This document shows positions 33,980 to 42,802 of a stretch of 42,802 bases of DNA, piece by piece (the first letter of the stretch is position 1; every line of letters starts with the position of its first letter). Both the position numbers and the translations under genes were made by a program. Source of the stretch: a bacterium (GTDB taxonomy: Bacteria > Krumholzibacteriota > Krumholzibacteriia > LZORAL124-64-63); assembly GCA_024231905.1 (NCBI GenBank), contig JAAEQC010000094.1:1-42802 (forward strand). The letters run 5' to 3'. A model generated the notes under the pieces. That model did no database searches and was not told where the DNA came from. It saw only the letters and a program-made list of their open reading frames with translations.

Positions 33980-34732
33980 CTACCACATCGGCAGGAAGCC
34001 CCACTTGATGGCCTTGACCAGGCCGAAGAATTTGCCCGCCCGGAAGAGGAATTCCACGCCCACCACCAGGACCAGCACCACGGCCACCACGTTGAAACGG
34101 CGCTGCGTCGTCGGGGCGAGTCTGCCGGCACCCAGACCGACGGCCACCAGCACCGGGACCGTGCCCAGTCCGAACATGGCCATGGTACCGGCACCGTGGA
34201 CTGGCGTGGGGGCGGTGAGGGCGGCTACGGCCACGGCGTACACCGGCCCGCAGGGGAGAAAGCCGTTGGCCACGCCCAGCAAGTAGCGTCCCATGGGGTG
34301 GCGGGTGCCGACCAGGCCCATGAAGCGCTCGGCGATGAACCGTCCCAGGCGGCTGCTCTCGACCAGGCGGGTCGTGGGCAGCCAGCCGGCCAGGCCCAGT
34401 CCCATGAGGACCATCAACACGCCAGCCACCAGGAAGAGAATGCCGCGCACCAGGGCCGACGGTCCGGCCGACTGGGCCACCGAGGCCACCAGGCCGAAGG
34501 CGAGGCCGATGATCGCGTAGGAGTTGATGCGCCCCAAGTGGTAGAGTAGCAGCGCCGGCAGCAGGCTGTGCAGGTGTTTGTCGGTGCGGCCCTGGGCCAG
34601 GGAGTAGGTGCCCAGGATGGGTCCGCACATGCCGATGCAGTGGCCCAGGCTCGTGGTCAGGCCTATACCGAGGGCGGCCCAGGCCGTGAGGGCGGCGGCT
34701 CCGACGTCCGGTGTGTTGCCGCAGCAGTCCAT
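33980..34732 (-). CDS. TauE/SafE-type (DsbD-like) membrane protein of the cbb3 locus
   Basis: A 250-residue protein with six or seven helices; ATG at 34732 with GAGGAA upstream. It has GHCIGMCGPILG (H31, C32, C36) and NGFLPCGPVYA, the pair of Cys/His motifs seen in the cytochrome-biogenesis-like branch of this family. Such genes lie beside ccoI and ccoS in many genomes and are linked to copper or cytochrome oxidase assembly, although databases call them sulfite exporters. The CGP motifs and the neighbourhood argue for metal or thiol handling, not sulfite export. Confidence 0.85.
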   Translation of the reverse strand: MDCCGNTPDVGAAALTAWAALGIGLTTSLGHCIGMCGPILGTYSLAQGRTDKHLHSLLPALLLYHLGRINSYAIIGLAFGLVASVAQSAGPSALVRGILFLVAGVLMVLMGLGLAGWLPTTRLVESSRLGRFIAERFMGLVGTRHPMGRYLLGVANGFLPCGPVYAVAVAALTAPTPVHGAGTMAMFGLGTVPVLVAVGLGAGRLAPTTQRRFNVVAVVLVLVVGVEFLFRAGKFFGLVKAIKWGFLPMW

Positions 34733-34778
34733 CCCGTTCCTCTCGAGAAGCAAGTTATCGGAGAAGCAAATCGGGCCC

Positions 34779-34807
34779 ATGATAGGACCCGGCAGTGGCG
34801 TAAACAA
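34779..34807 (-). promoter_or_regulatory. Putative promoter of the TauE/SafE-type gene
   Basis: On the minus strand TTGTTT (34807-34802) and TATCAT (34784-34779) are separated by 17 bases, 47 bases before the ATG. It lies in the 98-base gap after the HD-GYP gene and separates the cbb3 group from the upstream operon. Confidence 0.55.
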
Positions 34808-34830
34808 CAGCAATTCAAGGGGATCGTCGA

Positions 34831-36300
34831 TCAGGCGCCTATGAGTTCCGGCTCCTCGACCTGCTCCTCGACGGGGGATTCGAGGCCCTTGACCGGCGAG
34901 GCGGACTCGTCCTTGAGCTTGTCCATGATGTTCAGGAAGAGGTCCAGGTTCGTCAGGAAGAGGTCCACCAGGTGCGGGTCGAAGTGGTGGCCACGCTCCT
35001 CGGATATGATGGCCAGCACCCGGTTCAGGGGCATTGCGGGGCGGTAGACCCGGTCGCAGAAGAGAGCGTCGAAGACGTCGACGATGGCCACGATGCGGCC
35101 GTAGATGTGGATCTTCTCGCCCATGATGCCCAGGGGATAACCCTTGCCGTCCCAACGCTCGTGGTGCTCGTGGGCGATGATGGCCGCCGCTTTCATGATG
35201 GGGCGCTCGGAGCCGGCCAGGATGCTGTGGCCGATCTCCGCGTGCTTCTTCATGGTGGTGTACTCGTCGTCGGTGAGCTTGCCGGGCTTGTTGAGGATGG
35301 AGTCGGGAATGCCGATCTTGCCCACGTCGTGCATGGGGGAGGCCAGGCGCATGAGTGCCGCTTCATCCTCGGGCAGGCCGGCCAGGAGGGACAGTTCGTA
35401 GCACATGGCGCCCACCCGGCGCGTGTGGTTGGCCGTCTCGTGGGACCGGCTCTCCACCACGTCGCCGAGGGTCGTGATGACCTCGCGCTGCGTGGCGATG
35501 ATCTCCTCTTCCCGTTCCGCGGCGATCTCCCGGGTCTCCTTCAACTGGTCCGCCATCTCATTCACCGTGATCGCGAGCCGCCGGAACTCGATGGGTCCGC
35601 TGACCTCGGCCTTCGTGTCGAGATCGCCCTGTCCGATGCGCCGCACTCCCGCCTGCAGCCGGGACAAGGGCCGCATGAGTACTGCGTTCATGACCAGGGC
35701 GATCAGGATCGCGCAGATGGCGAGAATGGCGGCCACGAGGATCAGGGCGCTCCGCGCCTGGTGGATCTTGCCGTCGATGAACGAACGGGCGAGGCCGACG
35801 GTGACGCGTCCGATGCGGCCTTGGGTGTGGTGGTTCACGGGCGTGGTGACGATGATGAGCTCGCCGGTCGTGCCCATGGTTTCGGACGGGTTCAGGTAGG
35901 CCCGGGTCAGGGGCGCGTCGATCAGGGGTGGCGAGTACGTGCTGCCGATGAGTCGCGGGTCGTCGTGACCGGCGATCAGGCCCGTGTGATCCACGACGGA
36001 TACAAGCCGCAGTTCCGGTCGCGACGACCGGATCTCCCGCACCATGGGCACGAGAGTCAACTCGGGAAAGTCGCTCAGGAGAGCGTCGGTGCTGGCGGTG
36101 GCCAGGTTGCGTGCCTCGAGCAGGAGATGGCTCTCTGCCTCCTCCAACAACGTGCGGCGCAGATGCCGTTCCTGGACCTGGACCAGGGCGACGGCCGTCA
36201 GGGAGACGACGGCGGCCGAGGCCACCAGAATGAGGATGCGGAAGCTCGGTGTGAGTCGACGCTGGAGAAGGCGCAGGCGACGGTTGGGCGATGAACTCAT
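34831..36300 (-). CDS. Membrane HD-GYP cyclic-di-GMP phosphodiesterase with HAMP
   Basis: A 489-residue protein. An N-terminal helix (about 20-42) and a second near 190-210 enclose a periplasmic sensor of single-Cache size. HAMP follows (MRPLSRLQAGVRRIGQGDLDTKAEV), then a coiled coil and the HD-GYP domain at about 275-460: NHTRRV, SPMHDVGKIGIPDSIL with His324-Asp325, HAEIGHSIL, and HHERWDGKGYPLG. All catalytic residues and the GYP motif are intact, so it should degrade c-di-GMP. Its ATG overlaps the stop of the outer-membrane protein gene (36297-36300). Confidence 0.93.
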   Translation of the reverse strand: MSSSPNRRLRLLQRRLTPSFRILILVASAAVVSLTAVALVQVQERHLRRTLLEEAESHLLLEARNLATASTDALLSDFPELTLVPMVREIRSSRPELRLVSVVDHTGLIAGHDDPRLIGSTYSPPLIDAPLTRAYLNPSETMGTTGELIIVTTPVNHHTQGRIGRVTVGLARSFIDGKIHQARSALILVAAILAICAILIALVMNAVLMRPLSRLQAGVRRIGQGDLDTKAEVSGPIEFRRLAITVNEMADQLKETREIAAEREEEIIATQREVITTLGDVVESRSHETANHTRRVGAMCYELSLLAGLPEDEAALMRLASPMHDVGKIGIPDSILNKPGKLTDDEYTTMKKHAEIGHSILAGSERPIMKAAAIIAHEHHERWDGKGYPLGIMGEKIHIYGRIVAIVDVFDALFCDRVYRPAMPLNRVLAIISEERGHHFDPHLVDLFLTNLDLFLNIMDKLKDESASPVKGLESPVEEQVEEPELIGA

Positions 36301-38243
36301 CGGTCTCCGCTCCTGATCTCCCGGATCCGGGTCTTGTGCTCGTAGGCCCGGGCCAGGTAGCCCTGGGTACGCTCATCGCCGGGGGCCACCCGCAGTGCGC
36401 TCTCCCAGACCTCGATGGCTTCGTCCAGGCGGCCGGCCGAGAAGGCGTCCAGACCGCGGGCGAGGTACTCCTGCTTCAGATGCTCGGTGACGCGCTGGTA
36501 GTCGGGCGCGGCCGACCACACCATCTCCCAGTAGGCGACGGCGTCGTCGCGGCGTCCGGCCTCGGCGGCGTCGACGCCGCGGCGATAGAGATCAGCTATC
36601 TCCCGTTGCCGATTCGCCGACAAGGCGGCGAAGGTGGGTCGCACCGGCGCCGGAGTGTTGCTGGGCGCGGAAGCGGCGGCCGCCGTCGGCGGGGTCACGT
36701 TTCGTCGGGCCGCGTCGCGGGCACGGGCCACGGCTTGCTCGGCCTGGAGGCGGGCTGCCTCGGTCTCGTTCCGGGTACGGATGGCGTTTTCCACGTGGCC
36801 GAGCATGGCGCGGGCGTCGTCGTCGTTCGGCTCGAGTCGGACGATTCCGGCAAAGGCCACGCGCGCCGAATCCAGGTCGCCGGCGGCGTAGTGGTCCATG
36901 CCTCTATCGTAGTGGGCGGCGAGGCTCAGGCTGCGTTGGGCCCGGCGCTGGCTCTCGCCACGTACGCGAGCCAGGTCGCCCTGGACATCCGCGTCGCCCG
37001 GCTGCAGCCGCAGGCTGTTCTGGTAGGCGACCATGGCGCCGGTCAGGTCGTCGTCGGTCTCGGCATTGCGACCGCGTACGAAGTAGGCGCCGGCTTCGAG
37101 TTCATCGGTGCGGGGATGACTAGGCGCCAGGACCCGCAGGGCATTGACCCCGCGCAGGGCTTCGGTGTCGTCACCGGCGGCGATCTCGTTGGATATGGCC
37201 CGCACCATGGTGTCGGTGCGGCGCCGGTTCTCGTCGGCCATGACCCGTGCCAGGCGATTTTGCAGATCGCTTTCGGCCTGGTCCAGGGAGGCCTGCCGGC
37301 GTTCGGCGGACGTGGGACCGAAGACCAGGCCGATGCCGAAGCGGTGGACCGACGACAGGGGATTGTCCTCGAAAGCGTAGTCGATGCCGACCTGGCGCCA
37401 GCGCACGCCACCGCCGGCGGCGAGGGTGCCGTCGTGACTGCCCACACGCAGGGCGAGGATGTCCATGAGGACGGCCTCGAATCCGGCGTGGACACGGGCG
37501 TCGAGGTCACGGGTCCGTTCCAGATCCACCGCCGCCAGGATATCCATGTGCCGTCCGACCGTCAGTTCCAGGGCGGTTCCCAGGCGCACGCTCGTGGGGT
37601 CGGGAACCGGGTCGTCCGCCAGGGTGATCTCCGGCTCGATGAGGTTGCGGAAGGTGGCGCCCAGGCGGAAGCCGCGCGCCAGATCGGAGGTCCGTCCAGC
37701 GGCCACGAGGGGTCGGACGACCAGGCCCAGATCCAGACCCAGGCCGCTGCCGCTGTTGCCGGCCAGTTCATGCTGCTGGAACTTGACCGCGGCGCCGAAG
37801 GACCAGGCTTCGCCCAGGGTCCGGGCGTAGCCCACCGAGAGCTCGCTCTCAGCGTCGCTGAGATTGTCGTCGGTGATCGCGCCCCGGTCGTCGCGGCCCT
37901 CGATGCCGTCCACGCCGAAGCGCCGCACGGCGAAAGCGAAGGTGCCGAGGCGCCAGCTGGGCACGGCCACAGCGCCGTACTGCTCGTGGAAGCCCAGGCC
38001 GATGAGGTTCGTATGGGAGGCCTCGAAGGAGATCCGTTTCACGCGCGCCAGTCCGGCCGGATTCCAGAAGAGGGACTGGGCCCCACCGGTCACGGCCCCG
38101 TAGGCGCCGCCGAGCCCGAGAGCCCGTTCACCGGCGCCCCGGGCGAAGACCGAGCGGCCGCCGCCGTCGTCCGCGGCGGGGGCCGTTCCCGCGGCTATCA
38201 GGACCGTAGCCAGGACCAGGAATGCCGTCCGGGCCGCCCTCAT
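36297..38243 (-). CDS. PorV/FadL-like outer-membrane barrel with TPR C-terminus
   Basis: A 648-residue protein with a signal peptide (MRAARTAFLVLATVLIAAGTAPAA). Residues about 30-320 form a beta barrel of the UPF0164/PorV-PorQ type: RGAGERALGLGGAYGAVTGGAQSLFWNPAGLARV is the hallmark N-terminal loop. Residues about 330-640 hold TPR-like repeats (GAMVAYQNSLRLQPGDADVQGDLARV and AVAYWEMVWSAAPDYQRVTEHLKQEYL) separated by an Ala/Pro-rich linker. PorV-like proteins help type IX cargo leave the cell. The gene overlaps the giant secreted protein upstream and the HD-GYP gene downstream by ATGA, so the three are one translation-coupled unit. Confidence 0.85.
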   Translation of the reverse strand: MRAARTAFLVLATVLIAAGTAPAADDGGGRSVFARGAGERALGLGGAYGAVTGGAQSLFWNPAGLARVKRISFEASHTNLIGLGFHEQYGAVAVPSWRLGTFAFAVRRFGVDGIEGRDDRGAITDDNLSDAESELSVGYARTLGEAWSFGAAVKFQQHELAGNSGSGLGLDLGLVVRPLVAAGRTSDLARGFRLGATFRNLIEPEITLADDPVPDPTSVRLGTALELTVGRHMDILAAVDLERTRDLDARVHAGFEAVLMDILALRVGSHDGTLAAGGGVRWRQVGIDYAFEDNPLSSVHRFGIGLVFGPTSAERRQASLDQAESDLQNRLARVMADENRRRTDTMVRAISNEIAAGDDTEALRGVNALRVLAPSHPRTDELEAGAYFVRGRNAETDDDLTGAMVAYQNSLRLQPGDADVQGDLARVRGESQRRAQRSLSLAAHYDRGMDHYAAGDLDSARVAFAGIVRLEPNDDDARAMLGHVENAIRTRNETEAARLQAEQAVARARDAARRNVTPPTAAAASAPSNTPAPVRPTFAALSANRQREIADLYRRGVDAAEAGRRDDAVAYWEMVWSAAPDYQRVTEHLKQEYLARGLDAFSAGRLDEAIEVWESALRVAPGDERTQGYLARAYEHKTRIREIRSGDR

Positions 38244-41200
38244 CGGACCACCGCCACTTTTCGCAGGTGCCGTTCCCGGGATCCGTCGTCGTACTCCACG
38301 GTGATCTCTGCGATGTACACGCCGTTGCGTACGGTCACGCCATTGCCGTTAATGCCGGACCAGGTGTCGTTCTGGTGGAAGCCGGAGCCCCGGAGTTCGC
38401 GGTCCAGGACCGTGATCACCGGCTCGCCATGGGGGGTCAACACGCGCAGGGTGACCGTCGCGTCGCCGTCGAGGGCGTAGGCGAAGGTCGTCGCCTCGCG
38501 GCCGGCGGCGAAGGGGTTGGGAAAGTTGACGTAGCTGTCGGCGAGTCCGGCCTTGCCGATGGTACCGGCCAAGCTCATCAGAGGCAGGGCCTGGCCCGAA
38601 GCGGGTACGATGCGGATCCCGCCGGTGGAGCCGCCCGGGTGTCCGGCCACCAGGCCGTTCTCGTCTACGAGTATCCGGACCGAACCAGGCGGGGCTGCAG
38701 CGGCCACCACCAGGGCGATCTGCAACTGGACGTCGGCGTCGGCGGGTATCTGGAGGGCCGGTGTGATCGGGACCGTGGCACTGGTGGCTTCACCAGTCAG
38801 ACCGGTAACGGAGCCGACGATCTCGCCGTCCCGAAGGACCTGCAGGGTGGCGGCCGCCTCACCGAGGGCCAGGTCGCCCACGCCGGGCGCGGGTTGATCC
38901 ACCACCAGGCTGCGCAACTCGATGCTGCCGCCGCCGGCGGAAGCCGTGTTGCGGACGGTCAGGCTCAGCACCGGGTAGGCTTCGTTGCCGGGTGCCAGGA
39001 GCGGTGGCATGAGATTGGCGCCGCCCACGGCCAGCTCCTCGGCGGGCACGAGGGTCCGGGTGATGCCCGAACTGAGGGGCCACACGCCGGCGGCCGGCGT
39101 GACGGCCACGGAGGTTCCCGCAACAGCGTCGGACAGGTAGATGCCGTCCAGGGAGAGCACGAGTTGGAAGGTGCCGCTGTCGAAGGCGGCGTCCAGGTCG
39201 GCTGCGCAAAGGAGAGTCGTCGTGGTACCGGGTGCCAGGGTCAGGCCGGACAGGGGTGCGAAGATGAGACCCTCGGCACCCGTGGGGTCGACCAGGTCCG
39301 CGTGGACGTTGGCGCCGGCGGTCAACCGCAGGCGGTCGAAGACCACGGCCGGGTCCAGGGGTAGGCCCGCGCCGTCGCGGAGCAGGAGTGTCAGGCCATC
39401 CACGTCGATGGGCGCGGTGGTGCCGGAGCCCGGGTGTTCGAGAGTGAGTTCCAGGAGTCCCAGCCCGTCTGAGCCCGCGGCCACGTTCGGCGGCAGGAGG
39501 CCACGTCCGCCCGCGATTGCTTCGGCCGGGGGCGAGAGGATGTCCAGACGCGGTCCGGGCACGGAGGCCGAGGCGTCCACCGACACGGGCTCGCCCGTGT
39601 TGGCATCTCTTCCGGTCACGAAGTCCGGATCGGCCAGGACCGGTACCAGCACCTGGGGCACGGCGTCGGCCCGCAGGTCCGCCAGGATGTCCAGGGCCAC
39701 GGTGGCGTCGGCGGGGATGACTGCCGGGGTGGTGAACTCCACCAGGAGGATCGAGTCGGCCTGGACCGTGCACAGACCGTCGTAGTGCTGCTGGTAGGCC
39801 GAGCGCACCGTCACTTCGCCGAGTACCCCGAGGGGCTGGGCGAGAGCGGTGCCGGTGGCGTCCCGCAGGACGAAGGCCAGGGTGGAGACGTTGATGGCGG
39901 ATGACGAGGCGTCGCCCGCGGCGTTGGTCACGCCGATGGAAGCCAGGGGCACGTCATCCTGGCCCGGGGAGGCCGCGTGGTCCGGACCTGCGGCCATGGC
40001 CACGCCCAGGTTGCCGGCCGGCGCCGCCAGCTGGGCTTCGCCCGTGCGCAGGGGGAAGCTGCCCTCGGCCAAGAGGACGGTCACCGGGTCGTCGCTCACG
40101 GCGTCGACGGCCGTCAGGAAGGATGCGTCCTCCAGGGAGACGACGAAGCTGGTGGCGGTGGTGTTGAGATTCAGGTCGAGGCGTACGCCCAGGGTGACCG
40201 GCTCGCGATGGGTGATGACGGCCGGCTCCGTGAAGACCAGGTCGATGTCCGGACCGCTGGTCGGCAGCGTGGTCAGCTGGGCATAGATGTTGGTGCCCTC
40301 GACGACGGTGATGGCGTCCACCAGATCGTCCGGGACGATGCCCGCGCCGCCCGGGTGGTCGGTCAGGCGCAGGCGCAGCCCCGTGAACACCACGTCCGCC
40401 GTGGTGTCACCGCCGGGATTGGCCAGGGTCAGGGTGATGGGGACGAGGCCGGTCTGGCCCTTGTTCACCGAGGACGGCAGGCTCGTCACCGGGTAGCAGT
40501 CCAGTTGCAGCGCCGGGTCGTAGACGCGGTGGGCCGGGCTCGGCGACGGGGCCGAGTGGAAGGTCTGCATGGAACCGGAGCCCTCGGCGCTAGCGGTCAC
40601 GAAGGCCTCGCCCGGGGCGGTGGCCGTGAAGTTCCACGTGAATTCGCCGGAGGCGTCCACGGCCAGATCCAGGGTCGCCGGCTGGGCCGTGCCGACGCTC
40701 AGGCCGGCCGTACCCGTGACCCCTTGCAGGTCCGGAATGATGTCGGAAAGGGGCTCGTTGCCCGCGTTATGGACGGACAGGCGGATGACGCCCGTATGCC
40801 CCACGTTGGTGGCATCCGAGTCGAAGACCACGGTCGACTGCAGGGGCGAGGTGGTGAGCACCAAGGTCGCCGCGGACTGGATTTCGGTGTCGAGGGGCCC
40901 CGAGTTCTGGGAGTCGAGGATCAGGCCGCCCAGGGGCAGGGCCAGGCGGACGGTGGTGGAATCGGTGGGAGCGGCGGCCACGTCCACGCTGGCGAAGACG
41001 CGCAGGCCGGTGGCGCCCACGGGGCGGCCGAGCACGGGACTCGACCAGGATTCCCCGAACCAGGTCATCTCGCCCAGGGCCAGATCGTCTCCGCTCCAAG
41101 GATTGAAGACGCCGTCGCCACCGTCCTCCCACAGGCGTACCCGGGCCAGGTCGTCGTGGGCGGCGGAACCGCCGTTGACGAGGGTGATGCCTACCAGTTC

Positions 41201-42802
41201 ATCGTTCTTGTACCCGTTGGGCGGCACCGTCAGATCGAAGGCCAGGGCCAGGGTGTCGGACGGGGCCAGCGCGCGTACGGGCACGGGCCCGGTGGCGACC
41301 TGGGCCGCTACGAGGCCGTCCACCACCAGGTCCGCCTCCGAGTCCAGGGGCCAGGTGGCCACCGTGGTCGCGCCCGGGATGCCGAAGTCGTCGGGACCCG
41401 CCAGGTAGAGGCCGGGCCGATCGCCCTCGGCGGCGGCGGTGAGGCTCACGTCGCCAACCACGAAACCGCGCATGGAGGTGTTGGCGCGGAGCGGGATATC
41501 GAGTCCGGAGAAGATGACTTCGCCGTTGACGAAGGCGCCGGAGCCCAGGGCGGGATCCACCTCCAGACTGTCGTCCAGGACGCCGTCGTTGTCGCCGTCG
41601 TAGCGCAGGACGACCTGCTGGATGACACTGTCCAGTTCGGCGGTGGTGGCCGCTACCGTGCCCCTGGTGCCATTGGTGATTCGCATCGATTCGATCGTCT
41701 GGTCCACGGCGTAGGTGTTGGTCACGACGGCGCTCAGCAGGAGCACACCGCGGTCACCCGGGTGCACCTGGGCCGGAGCGATGGGATCGGCGGTGACGAT
41801 GACCCGGTCGGTGATACTGATGGTCCGGGCGTACTTGTACCCCAGGGGACGGTCCACGGGGCCGTCGTTGCCGCTGTCCATGACCACGGCCGGACCGTAC
41901 TCCAGGGGCAGCCCCAGGCGGATGCTGTGCGGTTGCTGAACCGTCTCGGCAATGTCGGCGGTGACGAAAACGCGCCGGCCGGTCTGGGGCACGAGTTCAT
42001 GGATACCGGTCAACTGCCAGCGATCGCCCGAGTGGACGAGTTCGCCCAGCAGGTTGTCGGTGGTCTCGAAGGTGCCGTTGCCGCCGTCGGACCAGACCTC
42101 CATGCGCACGATGTCTTCGCCGGCCACGGCTGTGCCGTGGTTCGCGAGGCTCAGTCCGTAGAGGTAGTCGGCCAGGAAACCGTTGCCGGGCAGGATCATG
42201 TCCAACACAACGTTGTGTCGCGATCCCACGGCCATCAGGCTGGTGGGAACGTCCTGGAGCCCGAGCTGGGCGGAGACGAAGCCGTCCACCACCAGGTCGT
42301 GCCCGCTGCGCAGTGGCGTCAGGCCGGACAGATGAACCGGTTGCCGGACCAGGCAGTCGGCGGGTGCGGCGATACCGGCCCGCAGAACGGCGCTGTCCCG
42401 GGCGGAGAGGGTCGGCGAGGCGGACACACTCACGTCGAAGGTGTCGCCTGGCGCGAGGACCCATTCCAGGTCGTGGAATTCGGCCCGGCCGTTCAGGAAC
42501 GCCACCTCGGGTTGGCCGAGGTCCGCGGTCAGGCCGGGGTTGGCCCGGTTCCAGCCGATGAGGGTCAAGGGCTCCCATTCGGCGTCGAACTGGGCCGGGA
42601 CCGCGTGGTCCGGGCCTTCGGTGAGATTGGTGAACGCCATCTGGCGGACCGTATCGGCCGCGGCGCCGTGGTTGACCACTGAGAATTTCAGCACCGGCCG
42701 GTCGCCGTCGCCGGGACGCACGGTCATGGCGCCGCCAGCCACCGCCAGGATCTCGATGTGGTCGGATCCGGAGGGCATGGGCACGTCGATGACGGCGCCG
42801 GC
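38240..42802 (-). CDS. Giant secreted repeat protein with FlgD/type IX-like C-terminal domain (5' end outside window)
   Basis: At least 1520 residues, open at the window edge. Residue numbers count from 42784. The N-terminal half contains two copies of a unit of about 320 residues: DLVVDGFVSAQ near 163 and DLVVDGLVAAQ near 485, each followed by a beta-rich module with EVWSDGGNGTF or RLWEDGGDGVF. The second half has three or four related beta-sandwich units of about 170-200 residues (LRLRLTDHPGG, LAFVLRDATGT, LTLLLRDGAGL). The last 95 residues are a FlgD-Ig-type domain: FPNPFAAGREATTFAYAL, DTWSGINGNGVTVRNGVYIAEI. This C-terminus is used as a sorting or anchoring signal in FCB bacteria. No enzymatic motif is seen, so it is likely a surface structural protein. 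Confidence 0.85.
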   Translation of the reverse strand, partial: AGAVIDVPMPSGSDHIEILAVAGGAMTVRPGDGDRPVLKFSVVNHGAAADTVRQMAFTNLTEGPDHAVPAQFDAEWEPLTLIGWNRANPGLTADLGQPEVAFLNGRAEFHDLEWVLAPGDTFDVSVSASPTLSARDSAVLRAGIAAPADCLVRQPVHLSGLTPLRSGHDLVVDGFVSAQLGLQDVPTSLMAVGSRHNVVLDMILPGNGFLADYLYGLSLANHGTAVAGEDIVRMEVWSDGGNGTFETTDNLLGELVHSGDRWQLTGIHELVPQTGRRVFVTADIAETVQQPHSIRLGLPLEYGPAVVMDSGNDGPVDRPLGYKYARTISITDRVIVTADPIAPAQVHPGDRGVLLLSAVVTNTYAVDQTIESMRITNGTRGTVAATTAELDSVIQQVVLRYDGDNDGVLDDSLEVDPALGSGAFVNGEVIFSGLDIPLRANTSMRGFVVGDVSLTAAAEGDRPGLYLAGPDDFGIPGATTVATWPLDSEADLVVDGLVAAQVATGPVPVRALAPSDTLALAFDLTVPPNGYKNDELVGITLVNGGSAAHDDLARVRLWEDGGDGVFNPWSGDDLALGEMTWFGESWSSPVLGRPVGATGLRVFASVDVAAAPTDSTTVRLALPLGGLILDSQNSGPLDTEIQSAATLVLTTSPLQSTVVFDSDATNVGHTGVIRLSVHNAGNEPLSDIIPDLQGVTGTAGLSVGTAQPATLDLAVDASGEFTWNFTATAPGEAFVTASAEGSGSMQTFHSAPSPSPAHRVYDPALQLDCYPVTSLPSSVNKGQTGLVPITLTLANPGGDTTADVVFTGLRLRLTDHPGGAGIVPDDLVDAITVVEGTNIYAQLTTLPTSGPDIDLVFTEPAVITHREPVTLGVRLDLNLNTTATSFVVSLEDASFLTAVDAVSDDPVTVLLAEGSFPLRTGEAQLAAPAGNLGVAMAAGPDHAASPGQDDVPLASIGVTNAAGDASSSAINVSTLAFVLRDATGTALAQPLGVLGEVTVRSAYQQHYDGLCTVQADSILLVEFTTPAVIPADATVALDILADLRADAVPQVLVPVLADPDFVTGRDANTGEPVSVDASASVPGPRLDILSPPAEAIAGGRGLLPPNVAAGSDGLGLLELTLEHPGSGTTAPIDVDGLTLLLRDGAGLPLDPAVVFDRLRLTAGANVHADLVDPTGAEGLIFAPLSGLTLAPGTTTTLLCAADLDAAFDSGTFQLVLSLDGIYLSDAVAGTSVAVTPAAGVWPLSSGITRTLVPAEELAVGGANLMPPLLAPGNEAYPVLSLTVRNTASAGGGSIELRSLVVDQPAPGVGDLALGEAAATLQVLRDGEIVGSVTGLTGEATSATVPITPALQIPADADVQLQIALVVAAAAPPGSVRILVDENGLVAGHPGGSTGGIRIVPASGQALPLMSLAGTIGKAGLADSYVNFPNPFAAGREATTFAYALDGDATVTLRVLTPHGEPVITVLDRELRGSGFHQNDTWSGINGNGVTVRNGVYIAEITVEYDDGSRERHLRKVAVVR

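Noticed and set aside
39977..42682. 900-codon plus-strand frame opposite the giant secreted protein
   Set aside because: Antisense shadow with Gly/His/Arg bias; the minus strand shows repeats and a recognisable C-terminal domain.
1..42802. CRISPR arrays, tRNA, rRNA, insertion sequences or prophage
   Set aside because: I saw no regularly spaced repeats, no conserved RNA-gene sequence, and no transposase, integrase or phage structural protein in any frame.

Overview
This is a GC-rich, gene-dense bacterial window with mostly short intergenic gaps, many 4-base gene overlaps and clear Shine-Dalgarno sites. I saw no rRNA, tRNA, CRISPR array, insertion sequence or phage structural gene. The host is probably a Gram-negative bacterium. 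It has a cbb3 oxidase with a fused CcoN-CcoO subunit, a PorV/FadL-like outer-membrane barrel, many lipoproteins and a giant secreted protein ending in a FlgD/type IX-like C-terminal domain. That mix fits high-GC lineages of the FCB group and relatives (for example Eisenbacteria- or Krumholzibacteriota-like bacteria). The placement is inference only.

Layout. (1) 3-3685: the end of an HNH nuclease gene, an AT-rich control region with direct repeats, then a tightly packed set hipB-hipA-HD phosphohydrolase-ADP-ribosylglycohydrolase. (2) 3776-10481: a transmembrane Ser/Thr kinase with TPRs, a small lipoprotein, a membrane-anchored PAS-DnaQ exonuclease, and acetyl-CoA synthetase. (3) 10666-16809, minus strand: a ZU5/FN3-type lipoprotein, and an operon of TPR-CHAT protease, ECF sigma factor and zinc-finger anti-sigma factor. 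(4) 17032-19644: a frameshifted remnant of a lipoprotein gene, a small protein made of five 39-residue propeller repeats, an esterase-TPR protein and the manganese exporter MntP. (5) 19726-26259: an envelope or glycan set with two alkaline-phosphatase-superfamily enzymes that carry Thr instead of formylglycine-forming Cys, a GT39-like membrane glycosyltransferase, a WecE-like sugar aminotransferase and a lipoprotein. (6) 26335-34732, minus strand: cbb3 oxidase structural and assembly genes in transcription order TauE-like, ccoI, ccoS, ccoNO, ccoQ, ccoP, ccoG and a 42-residue membrane protein. (7) 34831-42802, minus strand: a giant repeat-rich secreted protein (5' end outside the window), an outer-membrane barrel with TPRs, and an HD-GYP phosphodiesterase, linked by 4-base overlaps.

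Two units stand out. The first is TPR-CHAT/ECF sigma/anti-sigma (12709-16809). It has the same three kinds of part as the Csx29/Csx30/RpoE end of type III-E CRISPR (Craspase), but without CRISPR. Both the protease domain and the C-terminal half of the anti-sigma factor are predicted to be periplasmic, which suggests a caspase-like site-1 protease controlling an envelope sigma factor. The second is the hipBA-HD-ARH cassette (409-3685), a HipA kinase module coupled to an HD hydrolase and an enzyme family that removes ADP-ribose.
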